Assembly: GCF_030116705.1 (NCBI RefSeq) | Contig: NZ_JAOTIK010000002.1 | Span: 372,001 to 436,000, forward strand | Reading direction: 5' to 3' | Origin: Streptomyces sp. ML-6 | Lineage (GTDB): Bacteria; Actinomycetota; Actinomycetes; Streptomycetales; Streptomycetaceae | DNA length: 64,000 nt | Made by a program: the position numbers and the translations under genes | In this document: positions 1-9,184 of the stretch, in pieces | Layout: each line of letters starts with the position of its first letter | Position numbering within the stretch: position 1 is the first letter of the stretch | The notes under the pieces: generated by a model | Told to the model about the DNA's origin: nothing | What the model saw: the letters and a program-made list of their open reading frames with translations, nothing else | Database searches by the model: none

Positions 1-1
1 C

Positions 2-424
2 TCCCGCACCGTCATGCCGGCCCCGGTACCGGACGTGCTGCGAAAGACCGCCTCGCAGTTCCTGGACGTGTACCGGGGCCAGTTGCGGACGTTCGAGACG
101 GAGTACGAGGTGGCGCCGGGGGTGGTGATGCAGCGCACCGGTGGTCACACCCCCGGCCACAGCATCATCCGTCTGGAGTCCGGCGGCGACCGGCTGACGT
201 TCGCGGGCGACGCCGTGTTCCAGACCGGGTTCGACAAGCCCGACTGGCACAACGGCTTCGACCACGACCCCGAGGAATCGGCCCGTGTCCGGGTCCGTCT
301 CCTGACCGAGCTGGCGGCGAGCGGCGGGCAACTGCTGGCCACGCACCTGCCGTTCCCGTCCGTCTGCCACGTGGGAGCCGACGGCAGCACCTTCCGTTTC
401 GTGCCGGCCGTCTGGGACCACTGA
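2..424 (+). CDS. MBL-fold metallo-hydrolase, C-terminal part (5' end outside window)
   Basis: The reading frame is open to the left edge, so the first ATG seen (14) need not be the start. The visible ~140 residues carry the back half of a metallo-beta-lactamase fold: HTPGHS (third metal-binding segment), FAGDAVF (the Asp that bridges two metals) and a late ATHLPFPS segment that supplies the last His. This is the quorum-quenching/hydrolase type of the fold, not a class B beta-lactamase specifically. The substrate cannot be told from this part. The HxHxDH motif would lie upstream of the window. A 217-bp gap with no clear gene follows before the convergent gene. Confidence 0.85.
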   Translation, partial: SRTVMPAPVPDVLRKTASQFLDVYRGQLRTFETEYEVAPGVVMQRTGGHTPGHSIIRLESGGDRLTFAGDAVFQTGFDKPDWHNGFDHDPEESARVRVRLLTELAASGGQLLATHLPFPSVCHVGADGSTFRFVPAVWDH

Positions 425-641
425 CCGTGCTTCGGCCGGGGCCGGCGCGTGAGCAACGCGTGGGAGGACGGCCCCGATACGTGGTCCCGGCCGTGGAGTG
501 ACCAGGGGGGAGCGGTGCCCACGTGCCATCACTGTGGGCACCGCTCCGGAACCGGGTGGGGGCCGCCGGTGACGAGCGGGTCGGCATCGACGCGTCGTCA
601 GCAGCGCGCGGCCCCTCCGTCAGCGGTCACGCCCGCGCGCT

Positions 642-1358
642 TCACCAGGGATCCGGCTGCTGGACGCTGCGCCACCACTGTCTGGATCCCCTGTCGTGGA
701 CGACCACCCCGAGACGTGCCAGTTCCCGCCTCAGTTCCGCGATGTTCTTCTCGTCCTCCTTCTTCAGGGCCTCGGCCCGCGCCTTGAAGAGCGCGTTGGC
801 ACTGACCGGCAGGCCCGGCATCTCCTCGACCCATCGCCGGTACACGTCCTGGTAGGGGTCCCCGTCCGGCTGCCACGGATACCCGTGGGCCCGGAAGCCC
901 TCCGCGAGCTGTGCGACCGAGGGCAGGTCCGCGCCCTCGTTCTTGTGCTCCACGATCAGTTCCTCGCTCCCCTTGCCGAGTACCACCAGTCGCTTGCCGT
1001 CGGCGAACACCGCGCCGACCGCGGTCCGGGGAGCACTCTGGCAGGAACCGCCACGAGCCGTTGTGATCTGGTCGTCCTCGATGGTGACAGTGACATAGCC
1101 GTGCTCGGCCAGGAGGACGAGGGCGCCTCCGGCCAGCGCGCCGACAAGGAGGCTCACCACCGTCGCCGTCGGTTCGGGTGCGTTGTCGATGAATTCGACC
1201 GGGTCTTCCCAGGGGGTCCAGGGCCAGGAGGCCGCCCAGTTCGCCAGGAGTTTGAGCAGCAGTCCGGCCACTGCCCCCAGTACCGGGAATCCGGCCGCCA
1301 CCAGAACGCGGTTCGACGTCTTCTGCCGAACCGTGGTTGCCGCGTCCCTGCCTTGCAT
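642..1358 (-). CDS. YqeB-like membrane protein
   Basis: A 238-residue protein with two hydrophobic segments near residues 18-40 and 64-86, then a soluble part with a beta-rich domain (VTVTIEDDQ) and a C-terminal charged helix rich in Lys/Glu (around 205-225). This layout matches the YqeB family, named after a Bacillus protein of unknown role whose soluble domain is PH-like; I assign it by resemblance only. The ATG at 1358 has a purine-rich AAGAAGG about 10 bases upstream. The gene lies 51 bp downstream of the DUF418 gene on the same strand, so the two may be co-transcribed. Confidence 0.6.
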   Translation of the reverse strand: MQGRDAATTVRQKTSNRVLVAAGFPVLGAVAGLLLKLLANWAASWPWTPWEDPVEFIDNAPEPTATVVSLLVGALAGGALVLLAEHGYVTVTIEDDQITTARGGSCQSAPRTAVGAVFADGKRLVVLGKGSEELIVEHKNEGADLPSVAQLAEGFRAHGYPWQPDGDPYQDVYRRWVEEMPGLPVSANALFKARAEALKKEDEKNIAELRRELARLGVVVHDRGSRQWWRSVQQPDPW

Positions 1359-1409
1359 ATCGATGCGCCCTTCTTCGTGAACCGGGACAAGTGACTGAAT
1401 CTGCGGGCA

Positions 1410-2672
1410 CTACGGTTGACGCGACGGTGTTCCGCCACTCCGCCACCACTGCGGTACCGAGAGCGTGGTCCAGGCGCGCAGCAGCCACTCCAGCGGACCG
1501 TAGGTGTGGTGCCGCATCCACCATCGGCAGGCCACCGCCTGTGCCGCGAACAGGGCCAGGGCGATCGCCGCGACGCCTGCGGGCGCGACGCGGCCGACCA
1601 GGCCGGCCCCGAAGCCGGTGAACAGCAGGGCGCAGACCAGGGACTGACCGAGGTAGTTGGTCAGCGACATGCGGCCCGCGGGCGCGAGTGCGGCGGTCAC
1701 GGCCCTGCCGCGGCGGCCGTGGGCGATCCGGAGCACGGTCGCCGCGTAGCCGGCGGCCAGCAGCGGGGCGGTGATCACGTCGAGGCCCAGGGCGAGGACC
1801 TGGTAAGCGGAGCCGGAGTGGTTCAGGCTCGCGTCCGCGTACACGAGGCCGCCCAGCAGTCCGACCGTGAAGCCGGCCCACTGGAGCCGTCGCAGGAACT
1901 GCTGGTGCCGGTCGGTGTTCGCGAGGGCCCGTCGGCGTCCGGCGGCCAGGCCCAGCAGGAAGGCGGCGAGCGCGGAGGGCGCCTGGAAGAAGATCAACAG
2001 GATGGCCACGTCCGGCAGTTGATCGAGGTGGGCGTGGATGACCGAGGCCGGTCCGCCGCGCAGGGCCTCGGTCGCCCGGGCCGCGGCGGCTCCCGTGGAC
2101 GGCGGGACGCCGCCCCCGCCCGCCCGGTCGAGGGCGAACGCGAGGAGCGCGTAGCCGACGGCGGTCAGCACCAGCAGAGCCCCCGCGGTCCACACCGCCG
2201 TACGGGGCCGGAGGTTGCGCAGCACGAGCAGGACCAGGCCGAGGACGGCGTACAGGGTGAGGATGTCGCCGGGGAAGAGGATGACGGCGTGCACGGCGCC
2301 GATCACGAACAATCCGCTCAGGCGCCTCAGGAAGCGCGGCGTGAACCGGGCGCCGCGCCGTTCGGCGGAGTCGATCTGCAGCGTGAAGCTGTAGCCGAAC
2401 AGGAACGAGAACAGCAGGAAGAACTTCGCCTCGAAGAGCACCGCCACCAGCCGGCGGGCGGCCTCGTCCAGGGGGCCGCCGAAGGCCGGGTCCTCCAGGC
2501 CGGTGCCGTGATGGGCAGAGGCCATGTAGGTGATGTTGACCATCAGGATGCCGAACAGCGCGAAGCCGCGCAGGACGTCCACGTCTGCCAGCCGGGCACC
2601 GCTGCCGTGCTGCCGCTTCGCCTCCTCGGGGACGGGGCGCGGGGGGCTCTTCATGCGGAGTCGGTCGCTCAC
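1410..2672 (-). CDS. DUF418 family membrane protein
   Basis: A 420-residue, very hydrophobic protein with about ten membrane segments. The N-terminal motif DVLRGFALFGILMVNI is the hallmark of DUF418/YeiB-like proteins, which are related to acyltransferase-3 membrane enzymes. The C-terminal third (TNYLGQSLVC, then CRWWMRHHTYGPLEWLLR) is the DUF418 domain proper. The biochemical function is unknown; transport or transfer of small groups at the membrane has been suggested for relatives. The GTG start at 2672 has a GAGG five bases upstream. A perfect 10-bp palindrome sits about 27 bases before the start and probably controls the gene. Confidence 0.85.
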   Translation of the reverse strand: MSDRLRMKSPPRPVPEEAKRQHGSGARLADVDVLRGFALFGILMVNITYMASAHHGTGLEDPAFGGPLDEAARRLVAVLFEAKFFLLFSFLFGYSFTLQIDSAERRGARFTPRFLRRLSGLFVIGAVHAVILFPGDILTLYAVLGLVLLVLRNLRPRTAVWTAGALLVLTAVGYALLAFALDRAGGGGVPPSTGAAAARATEALRGGPASVIHAHLDQLPDVAILLIFFQAPSALAAFLLGLAAGRRRALANTDRHQQFLRRLQWAGFTVGLLGGLVYADASLNHSGSAYQVLALGLDVITAPLLAAGYAATVLRIAHGRRGRAVTAALAPAGRMSLTNYLGQSLVCALLFTGFGAGLVGRVAPAGVAAIALALFAAQAVACRWWMRHHTYGPLEWLLRAWTTLSVPQWWRSGGTPSRQP

Positions 2673-2698
2673 AGCACCTCAAATCTATCCAACCAAAA

Positions 2699-2721
2699 AC
2701 GCTCGTTTCAAAAACGAGCGT
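2699..2721. promoter_or_regulatory. Perfect palindrome before DUF418 gene, likely repressor operator
   Basis: ACGCTCGTTT and AAACGAGCGT form perfect 10-bp arms separated by three bases. The site lies between the likely promoter and the GTG at 2672. TetR-family repressors commonly bind palindromes of this size, but no TetR gene adjoins it. The cognate regulator is elsewhere or has been lost. Confidence 0.7.
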
Positions 2722-2867
2722 ACTATGACTGTCGATGAAGGGCGACCGGTGGAGGTGCACGACGGGCACGGACGACGGCCCGCACCGGAAGGAAAAGTTG
2801 GGGCGCACACCCGAGGACGGGCGGGCGGCGGCACCACGCCCGGTGGTCCTGCGGCAAGGCATCGCGC

Positions 2868-2925
2868 CGACGCCGTGGGCCCGGCCATCACACCGGCTGG
2901 TGTGACGACCGGGCCCACGGCGTCG
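2868..2925. terminator. Long hairpin, likely terminator of the amidohydrolase gene
   Basis: A 17-bp perfect stem (2868-2884 with 2909-2925) continues, after small bulges, into a second perfect 7-bp stem (2888-2894 with 2899-2905) around a 4-base loop. It starts 17 bases past the stop codon of the minus-strand amidohydrolase. There is no U-tract, as is usual in Streptomyces. Confidence 0.8.
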
Positions 2926-2941
2926 GGCGGCCCGGGAACGA

Positions 2942-4600
2942 TCACGCGTTCGCGTCGTGGACCCGGGTGCCTCGCAGATAGGTCGCCAGCACGTTCGTCC
3001 CGTGGATCCGACGGACGTCGACGTCGAAGAGGTTCTGCGAGAGGACGAGGAAATCCGCGGACTTGCCCACCTCGATGCTGCCGACGCGCTCCCCGAGACC
3101 CAGCGCCTCGGCCGGGCGCCGGGTGAAGCTCACCAGCGCCTCCTGGAGCGTGATCCGCTGCGCGGAATTGATCGTCTCCTCGCTTCCTCCCGGCGCTTCC
3201 CGGGTGACCATCGTCTCGATCCCGGTCCAGGGGTGCGGCATGGGAGCCCCGGCGGGCCAGTCGGAGCCGGCCGAGACGTTGGCCCCGGAACTCAGCAGAT
3301 CCGCGAGCGGGTAGGACTTCTCGAGGGTCCTGGCCGGCACGCAGGCCGCCATGCTGTCCTGGATGATGCTCGGGTACCACAGGTACGGCGACGCGTCCGC
3401 GACGATGCCCAGTTCGGCGAACCTCCGCACGTCGGACGGGTCGACGAACAGCGGGTGCGCGATGTGGAAGGCCGGCCCCGATCCGTGCCTTTGGCGCATG
3501 ACCTCGATCGCGTCCAGGGCCATCCTCGCCGAGGCGTCCCCCGCCGCGTGGATCTTCACCCCGCGCCCGGCGGAGACCGCTTCCTCGAGTTCGTCGACGA
3601 GCCCGTCCAGGTCGTACAGGCATTCCCCGGAACCCGGCCCGTGGGAGGAGCACCCGTCCGGCAGGTAGGGATCCAGCATGGCGGCGGTCCGGGTCATGGG
3701 AACACCGTCGAGGAACACCTTGACGAATCCCACGTGGAGCAGCTCGGAACCGAACCGCTCGGACACCGCGAGCAGCTCCTTGCCGCTGATCCCGGCTTCC
3801 GCGAGCAGGGGGCGCGCCACCGTGGACGTCACGACCCTGAGGGTGAGTTCGCCCTCGGCCTCCAGCGTCGAGAGCGCGTTCAGTGCCGGCTCCGTGGTCG
3901 CGGCGTCGCAGGCGGTGGTGACCCCGACCTCGTTGCAGACCTTCGCGGCGGTCGCGAAGGTGACGCGGTTCCGCGCCTCCGGGTTCTCGATGCTCGCGGC
4001 GAAGGCCTCCTCCGCCACGCGGGACGCCTGTTCCCACAGGACGCCGGTGAGGCGGCCCGCCTCGTCACGGACGTACGTACCGCCCTCGGGGTCGGGCGAG
4101 TCCTCCATGACCCCCATCGCCTCCAGTGCGGCGCTGTTGACCCACCGGTTGTGCTGCGTGTCGTCCTTGATCACCACGGGATGGCCGCCGGACGCCCTGT
4201 CGAGCCCGGCGAGTGCGTCCACGTTCGAGAGCTTGGCCATCGTCGTCGAACCGATGACCCCGCCGGCGATCCATTCGCCGGGCTCCAGCTCCGCCGCCCG
4301 CGCCTCGACCGCTTCGCAGATCTCATCGAGTCCGTGGTGCGGTGCGATCCGAAGGTCCCACGCCACCGAGGCCCCGCCCAGGCCGAGATGGGTGTGGACG
4401 TCGCAGATTCCCGGCATGATCATCCGGCCGTCCGCGTCGACGACTGCCGTTTCCGGACCGGCCAGCCGCGTGATTTCCTCGGAGCTTCCGACGGCGGTGA
4501 ACTCGCCGTCGACGACGGCGAACGCCTCGGCCGTGGTTCCCGCCGGATCGCCTGTGAATACTGCGGCGTTGACAACGATCAGATCGGGCGTCCTGCTCAT
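2942..4600 (-). CDS. YtcJ-type amidohydrolase (Amidohydro_3)
   Basis: A 552-residue metal-dependent hydrolase of the amidohydrolase superfamily, a TIM barrel flanked by a small beta domain. Visible landmarks are GICDVHTHLGLG (the HxH on strand 1), a central VIKDD segment, KIHAAGDASARMALDAIE and FHIAHP (metal His residues), and SAGSDWPAG (catalytic Asp). Relatives act on N-substituted amides, formamides or cyclic ureides in the cytoplasm; the substrate here is unknown. The start at 4600 was chosen because GAGAGGA lies six bases upstream; the ATG 15 bases earlier has none. It follows the amidase on the same strand, 174 bp apart, and probably shares its transcript. Confidence 0.85.
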   Translation of the reverse strand: MSRTPDLIVVNAAVFTGDPAGTTAEAFAVVDGEFTAVGSSEEITRLAGPETAVVDADGRMIMPGICDVHTHLGLGGASVAWDLRIAPHHGLDEICEAVEARAAELEPGEWIAGGVIGSTTMAKLSNVDALAGLDRASGGHPVVIKDDTQHNRWVNSAALEAMGVMEDSPDPEGGTYVRDEAGRLTGVLWEQASRVAEEAFAASIENPEARNRVTFATAAKVCNEVGVTTACDAATTEPALNALSTLEAEGELTLRVVTSTVARPLLAEAGISGKELLAVSERFGSELLHVGFVKVFLDGVPMTRTAAMLDPYLPDGCSSHGPGSGECLYDLDGLVDELEEAVSAGRGVKIHAAGDASARMALDAIEVMRQRHGSGPAFHIAHPLFVDPSDVRRFAELGIVADASPYLWYPSIIQDSMAACVPARTLEKSYPLADLLSSGANVSAGSDWPAGAPMPHPWTGIETMVTREAPGGSEETINSAQRITLQEALVSFTRRPAEALGLGERVGSIEVGKSADFLVLSQNLFDVDVRRIHGTNVLATYLRGTRVHDANA

Positions 4601-4674
4601 GGTTTCCTCTCGCACGGCCTGACAGGGCGTCGGGATCCTCGTCGCCGTCCCAGGTGAGTGGAGGCGTTGCCGTT

Positions 4675-4758
4675 GATTCGTTCCATCGGTGCGGCGATTC
4701 GTCCCACCGGTGCGGCGATTCGTGCCACCGGGGCTGCGATTCGCTGCACCGGTGCGGC
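4675..4758. repeat. Four 21-bp tandem repeats between amidase and amidohydrolase
   Basis: Four consecutive 21-bp units begin GATTCG and end in GGTGCGGC or a close variant (4675, 4696, 4717, 4738). Each carries an inner near-palindrome around CACCGGTG. They fill half of the 174-bp gap between two co-directional genes. The period is a multiple of three, so the minus strand reads as a seven-residue peptide repeat, but no start or ribosome site supports translation. Confidence 0.85.
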
Positions 4759-4774
4759 GCCGGTGAGGGGGCGC

Positions 4775-6223
4775 CTACGCCGTGGGGGACATGAACGTGG
4801 CCGCGTGGACGGCGGGACGTCGGCCCGCCCACGGCATCGCTTCCTCCAGCTGGCCCGCAACACACAACAGCATCGCCTCGGAGCAGGCCGGACCGGCGAG
4901 CTGGACGCCGATGGGCAGGCCCTGCGTGGACTGGCCGAGCGGCAGGCTGATCGCAGGGGTGCCGGTCTGGTTGAACAGTGAGGTGAAGGAGCAGACATCG
5001 AAGATCCGCGCGGTCCACTCGAACGCGCTGAGGTCCGCGTTCGCATCGAGGTGGCCGAGCAGCGGTGCGGGGGTGTTCATGGTGGGCGTCAGCAGGAGGT
5101 CGTACTCGGTGAAGAACCGTCCGACCTCGCGCGAGACGGTGTTGAGCGCGGTGAGGGCCCTGCCGAGTTCGAGCGCGCCGACCTTGCGGCCGTACTCGAC
5201 ACATGCCCACGAGGTGCGTTCGAGGTTCTCCGGGCCCGCCGTCGCGCCGGTCAACGCCTCGATCCCGGCGACGGAACCGGCCAGGAAGGACGACCAGAGC
5301 ACGAGGTTCGTGTCGAGAAGGGCCTCCCACTCGATGTTCGGCGTCCCCCGTTCGACGTGATGTCCCGCCGCTTCGAGCACCCTGGCGGTTTCCTCGACCG
5401 CCCGGGCCACCTCCGGGTCGACGTGACTGCCCGCCCAGGACTCGGTGTGCACGGCGATCCGCAGCCGGCCCGGATCGGCGCCCACCTCCTGGATCCACGG
5501 GCGCGTGGGCGGGGCGATGACGAACGGATCGCCCGGGTAGCTCACGGCCACCTCGTCGAGCAGTGCCGCGGTGTCGCGGACCGTCCGGGTCACCGCGAGC
5601 TCGACGCCCATCCCGTAGAGCCCCTCCGCCCAGTCCGGGCCGGAGGGCACCCGGCCCCGGCTGGGCTTCAGCCCGACCAGTCCGTTGCAGGCGGCGGGCA
5701 CGCGGATGGATCCGCCACCGTCGTTGGCGTGCGCGACCGGAAGCGCCCCGGCGGCGACGAGCGCGGCCGAGCCGCCGCTGGACCCGCCGGCGCTGTGGGC
5801 GGTGTTCCACGGATTGCGCGTCGAGCCGTAGGCCAGCGCCTCGGAGTTGCCGTTGAAGCCCAGCTCAGGTGTTGTCGTCACGGCCAGCGTCGCCAGGCCG
5901 GCCGCGCGGAAACGCTCCATCAGATGTGTGTCGGCAGAAGGTACGTGGCCTTCGCCCAGCAGGCGCGTCCCCATGCGCGTCGGCACCCCTGCCGCGTGGC
6001 AGACGAGGTCCTTGATCGCGAACGGGACGCCGGCGAACCGGCCGTCGGCCGCGTGGTCGAGGGGGCGGTCGAACGGCCCCTCGGCGACCGCGTTCAATTC
6101 CTTGTCGACGCCGGCGATGGCCTCGGTGGCCAGTGCGGCGACCTCGTCGGCGGTGACCTCTCCCGATGCGATGACCGCGGCGAGAGCGGTCGCGTCGAGA
6201 GCGGCGTATTCTTCGAAGTTCAT
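4775..6223 (-). CDS. Amidase signature family hydrolase
   Basis: A 482-residue serine amidase that hydrolyses a carboxamide to acid plus ammonia or amine. The Ser-cisSer-Lys triad is readable: K71 in AIKDL, the GGSSGGS loop at 146-152, and S172 in [10 protein letters not shown]. Length and order are normal for the family (GatA, mandelamide hydrolase, 6-aminohexanoate-cyclic-dimer hydrolase). The ATG at 6223 has GAGGAG six bases upstream. It is divergent from a LuxR-type regulator and probably under its control. With the downstream amidohydrolase and the FMN hydroxy-acid oxidase beyond the regulator it suggests amide catabolism. The specific substrate is not known. Confidence 0.9.
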   Translation of the reverse strand: MNFEEYAALDATALAAVIASGEVTADEVAALATEAIAGVDKELNAVAEGPFDRPLDHAADGRFAGVPFAIKDLVCHAAGVPTRMGTRLLGEGHVPSADTHLMERFRAAGLATLAVTTTPELGFNGNSEALAYGSTRNPWNTAHSAGGSSGGSAALVAAGALPVAHANDGGGSIRVPAACNGLVGLKPSRGRVPSGPDWAEGLYGMGVELAVTRTVRDTAALLDEVAVSYPGDPFVIAPPTRPWIQEVGADPGRLRIAVHTESWAGSHVDPEVARAVEETARVLEAAGHHVERGTPNIEWEALLDTNLVLWSSFLAGSVAGIEALTGATAGPENLERTSWACVEYGRKVGALELGRALTALNTVSREVGRFFTEYDLLLTPTMNTPAPLLGHLDANADLSAFEWTARIFDVCSFTSLFNQTGTPAISLPLGQSTQGLPIGVQLAGPACSEAMLLCVAGQLEEAMPWAGRRPAVHAATFMSPTA

Positions 6224-6466
6224 CAAGATCTCCTCTTGCCGTGACGCGGATGTGGCTTGTCGGCCGGCCGGCCACCCGCAAGTTACGAGCCTGTGAGGTT
6301 CCGCACCTCGGCCGAAAAGCCGATCCCCCCGCGCCGCGGATATGCATCGGGAAGCGGACGTCGGGCATGCGGGCGCCCCGAAGAGGGGAACAACTGCTTC
6401 GGGCCTGACATCGTTCACGTGCCGAAATCGCTCCACAAAGAAGACCCGCAAAGACGATCCACAGGC

Positions 6467-6496
6467 TTGACACTGCTCTGTGACCACCGTCATGAT
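6467..6496 (+). promoter_or_regulatory. Possible promoter of the LuxR-type gene
   Basis: A consensus TTGACA (6467-6472) is followed after 17-18 bases by a weak CATGAT. It lies 50 bp before the regulator start, inside the 297-bp divergent gap with the amidase. The -10 is poor, so confidence is low. No other gene is seen in this gap. Confidence 0.35.
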
Positions 6497-6520
6497 TCGT
6501 CCGATATCGGGAGGTTCCGA

Positions 6521-7504
6521 ATGGCTGCGGACGTACAGTGGTGGGTCCGGCTCGCCGGGGAGATCCGCGCAGCCGGCCGGGGCGAGATGCCCGTCGAGGC
6601 CCCTCTCCGCTCCGTGCGCGACAAGCTCGGTTTCGACTGTGCCGCGCTGGTCGCCTCCGGGCTCCCGCGCTCCGGCGGCCACACGCACGCCGCCGTCGCC
6701 AATCTCGACTATCCGGTGGAGACCCTCGCGTACATCACGGCGACGTACAGCCGGACGTGCCCGGTCCATCAGCTCGCCATCCGCCGGGGCGCCCACATGC
6801 GGTTCGCGGACGTGCCGTTCGACATTCGCGAGACCCGAACGTACCGGGACGCGATCCTGCCCAACGGCTTCCGTGAAGGACTGACCCTGCCACTGGCTCC
6901 GCCCGCCGCCGGTGCGCCGATTCCGGGTTTCCTCGCGATGAGTTCGAGGCACGCCACTCCGCTCGACGACGAGTCGTGTCTCGCGCTGACGATGTTGTCG
7001 CACGATCTCTCCGCACTCCTCGACCCCGGGGCCGAGGGCGATGACGCCGCGGCCGAGGTGGTCCTCTGGATCTCGCAGGACCTGGTCGAGGTCAGGACCG
7101 GGGGCCTCGACCGGGTGCCGCTCACCCGTACCGAGCTCCGCCTCGCCGTGCAATCCGCCGTCGCCAGTACGGGCGACCGCACCGGCTTCCACCACCGTGC
7201 CGCCGACGGCAGCTGGTGGCGCGTGCGCACGGTGCGCCGGCCGGGCGCGGTCCTCGTCCGGATCGGCCGGGCCCCTGCGCTCGGCCACCTCACCAGCCGC
7301 GAGCTCGATGTCGTCGGCCTGGTCGCCCGGGGGTGGCCCAACGAACGGATCTCCCAGGAACTGGGCATCGCGGTCCGCACCGTCCGAAGCCACATCGAGT
7401 CGTCGCTCATCAAGCTCGACTGCCCCAATCGCACGGCACTCGCCCGCATCGCCTTCGAGCGCGCCTTCGACACCCTGCGCGCCCTGCGCGTCGCGACCCG
7501 CTGA
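6521..7504 (+). CDS. LuxR-family transcriptional regulator with GAF-like N-terminal domain
   Basis: A 327-residue regulator. The C-terminal ~65 residues are a clear LuxR/NarL helix-turn-helix: LTSRELDVVGLVARG, then NERISQELGIAVRTVRSHIE. The N-terminal ~200 residues have no Asp-containing receiver pattern and look like a small-molecule sensing domain of the GAF/autoinducer-binding kind. The start at 6521 was chosen for the GGGAGG seven bases upstream; earlier in-frame starts give a low-complexity leader. It is divergent from the amidase gene, so it most likely senses an amide, or its acid product, and switches on that operon. Confidence 0.85.
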   Translation: MAADVQWWVRLAGEIRAAGRGEMPVEAPLRSVRDKLGFDCAALVASGLPRSGGHTHAAVANLDYPVETLAYITATYSRTCPVHQLAIRRGAHMRFADVPFDIRETRTYRDAILPNGFREGLTLPLAPPAAGAPIPGFLAMSSRHATPLDDESCLALTMLSHDLSALLDPGAEGDDAAAEVVLWISQDLVEVRTGGLDRVPLTRTELRLAVQSAVASTGDRTGFHHRAADGSWWRVRTVRRPGAVLVRIGRAPALGHLTSRELDVVGLVARGWPNERISQELGIAVRTVRSHIESSLIKLDCPNRTALARIAFERAFDTLRALRVATR

Positions 7505-7616
7505 CGGCGGGCGCGGCACCCTTCACCATCCGGGCCCCGACGGCCGGACACGGCGGGATGCGTCGGCCGGTCCCTCTCCCGTCCGACCGTCACGCGCCCA
7601 TGGAGTGTCGCCCAGC

Positions 7617-7629
7617 ATTGTGTAACAAT
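7617..7629. promoter_or_regulatory. GntR/FadR-type operator, copy 1
   Basis: ATTGTGTAACAAT is a perfect 5-bp palindrome with a 3-base centre, close to the TTGT-n-ACAA pattern bound by FCD-class GntR regulators. It lies in the 396-bp gap (7505-7900) before the FMN oxidase, whose downstream neighbour is such a regulator. No gene is seen in that gap. Confidence 0.55.
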
Positions 7630-7831
7630 CCCTGCATCGGCGGCCGGCCCGGGATCTGACCGGCCGCGGAGGGCGGTGTCGAACAGGCCTGCCCGTCAAG
7701 ACCGACAACGGCCCCAGGAGTTCATCTGGAGCCGATGGAGCGCATCCATCTGCGTGCAATACGGGCGCCACGGCAGGCAAGGGAATGCGGTCCGACAATC
7801 CCTCATACATGACCTGCACATGCGCGTTGAC

Positions 7832-7844
7832 ATTGTGTACAGAT
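7832..7844. promoter_or_regulatory. GntR/FadR-type operator, copy 2, next to a TTGACA box
   Basis: ATTGTGTACAGAT repeats the first eight bases of copy 1, 215 bp away, with a weaker right half. It overlaps a TTGACA at 7827-7832, so a bound repressor would cover a likely -35 of the FMN oxidase-gntR transcript. Confidence 0.5.
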
Positions 7845-7900
7845 CGCGGCCAGGCACATCACCCACGAGTTCTTCCGCTCCGGCGATGAGGAGTATGCGA

Positions 7901-9175
7901 ATGACCACTTCCGGCCCCGAGCCCGAGAGGCTGCCCAGGGAAAGGCCGAAGCGCCGGCTCCCCCGGCCTTCGGAGATCCTTCCGCTCGTCAAGTTCCGAC
8001 CGCCCCGGTTCGACGCCCGCGAACGCCGCCTCGTACACGCACACACCATCGAGGACCTGCGCACCATCGCACGACGCCGCACTCCCCGGTCGGTCTTCGA
8101 CTACGTCGACGGCGCGGCGGAGCAGGAGATCGGCATCGGCAGAGCGCGCCGCGCGTTCGAGAACATCGAACTCCATCCGCGGGTGCTGCGCGATGTCTCA
8201 CGGGTCGACGCGTCCACCGACGTCCTCGGCGCGCGGGCGGCCCTCCCGCTCGTGCTGGCGCCCACCGGGTTCACCCGCATGATGCACCACGAGGGCGAGA
8301 TCGCCGTCGCCAGGGCGGCGGCCCGGGCCGGCATCCCCTACGTGCTGTCGACGATGGGCACCACCGACCTCGAAAGCGTCCGGGCCTGCGCCCCGACGGC
8401 ACGGCAGTGGTTTCAGCTCTATCTCTGGAAGGACCGCGAGGCCGGCGAGGCGCTCCTCGAACGAGCGGCGAGGGCCGGGTACGAGGCCCTGGTCCTGACC
8501 GTCGACACGCCGGTGGGCGGGGCGCGGATGCGCGACATCCGCAACGGCCTCACCATCCCGCCCACCCTGACGCTGCGCACGCTCGCGGGCATGGCGATGC
8601 GGCCCGCCTGGTGGATGAACATCCTGACCACCGAGCCCTTGCGGTTCGCCTCGTTGAGCAGCTTCGACGGCACGGTCGAGGAGTTGGTCGGCAGGATGTT
8701 CGATCCCTCGGTCACCGTCGAGGATCTGCGGTGGCTGAGGGAGCGCTGGTCGGGAAAGCTGGTCGTCAAGGGAATCCAGAGCATCGAGGACGCCAGGACG
8801 GTGGTCGAGCACGGCGTGGACGCGATCGTGCTCTCGAACCACGGGGGGCGGCAACTCGACCGGGCGCCGACTCCGCTCGAACTGCTGCCGCGCGTGGTCG
8901 ACGCGGTCGGGCACGCCTGCGAGATCCTCATCGACACCGGCGTGCGAACCGGCGCCGATCTCCTCGCCGCGCGAGCGCTGGGCGCCTCCGCGGCGATGGT
9001 CGGCAGACCGTACCTCTACGGCCTCATGGCGGCCGGGGAACAGGGCGTCGACCGGACGATCGAGATCTTCGACACCGAGTACACGCGGACGATGCGGCTT
9101 CTCGGCGTGACGAGCACGGACGAACTGTCCGCGGAACACGCCTCGCTGTGCCCCACGAGGGGCGAGAGACTATGA
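7901..9175 (+). CDS. FMN-dependent alpha-hydroxy-acid oxidase/dehydrogenase
   Basis: A 424-residue TIM-barrel flavoenzyme of the lactate/glycolate/mandelate dehydrogenase family, which oxidises an alpha-hydroxy acid to the alpha-keto acid using FMN. Landmarks: Y68 in VFDYVDGAAE, APTGF (117-124 region, FMN), Y174 in FQLY, K290, the catalytic His in SNHGGRQLD (H314, R317), and DTGVRTGADLL with GRPYLYGL (phosphate site). The N terminus is about 40 residues longer than glycolate oxidase. Start 7901 was chosen for GAGGAG seven bases upstream. It is followed nine bases later by a gntR gene. Lactate, mandelate or another aryl hydroxy acid are all possible; the nearby amidase makes mandelamide-to-keto-acid chemistry worth considering. 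Confidence 0.88.
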   Translation: MTTSGPEPERLPRERPKRRLPRPSEILPLVKFRPPRFDARERRLVHAHTIEDLRTIARRRTPRSVFDYVDGAAEQEIGIGRARRAFENIELHPRVLRDVSRVDASTDVLGARAALPLVLAPTGFTRMMHHEGEIAVARAAARAGIPYVLSTMGTTDLESVRACAPTARQWFQLYLWKDREAGEALLERAARAGYEALVLTVDTPVGGARMRDIRNGLTIPPTLTLRTLAGMAMRPAWWMNILTTEPLRFASLSSFDGTVEELVGRMFDPSVTVEDLRWLRERWSGKLVVKGIQSIEDARTVVEHGVDAIVLSNHGGRQLDRAPTPLELLPRVVDAVGHACEILIDTGVRTGADLLAARALGASAAMVGRPYLYGLMAAGEQGVDRTIEIFDTEYTRTMRLLGVTSTDELSAEHASLCPTRGERL

Positions 9176-9184
9176 TGACCGGTC

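Noticed and set aside
598..2862. Long frame overlapping the YqeB-like and DUF418 genes
   Set aside because: Shifted copy of two well-supported genes; low-complexity Arg/Pro translation.
4675..4758. CRISPR-like array
   Set aside because: Units are directly adjacent with no spacers and there are no cas genes.
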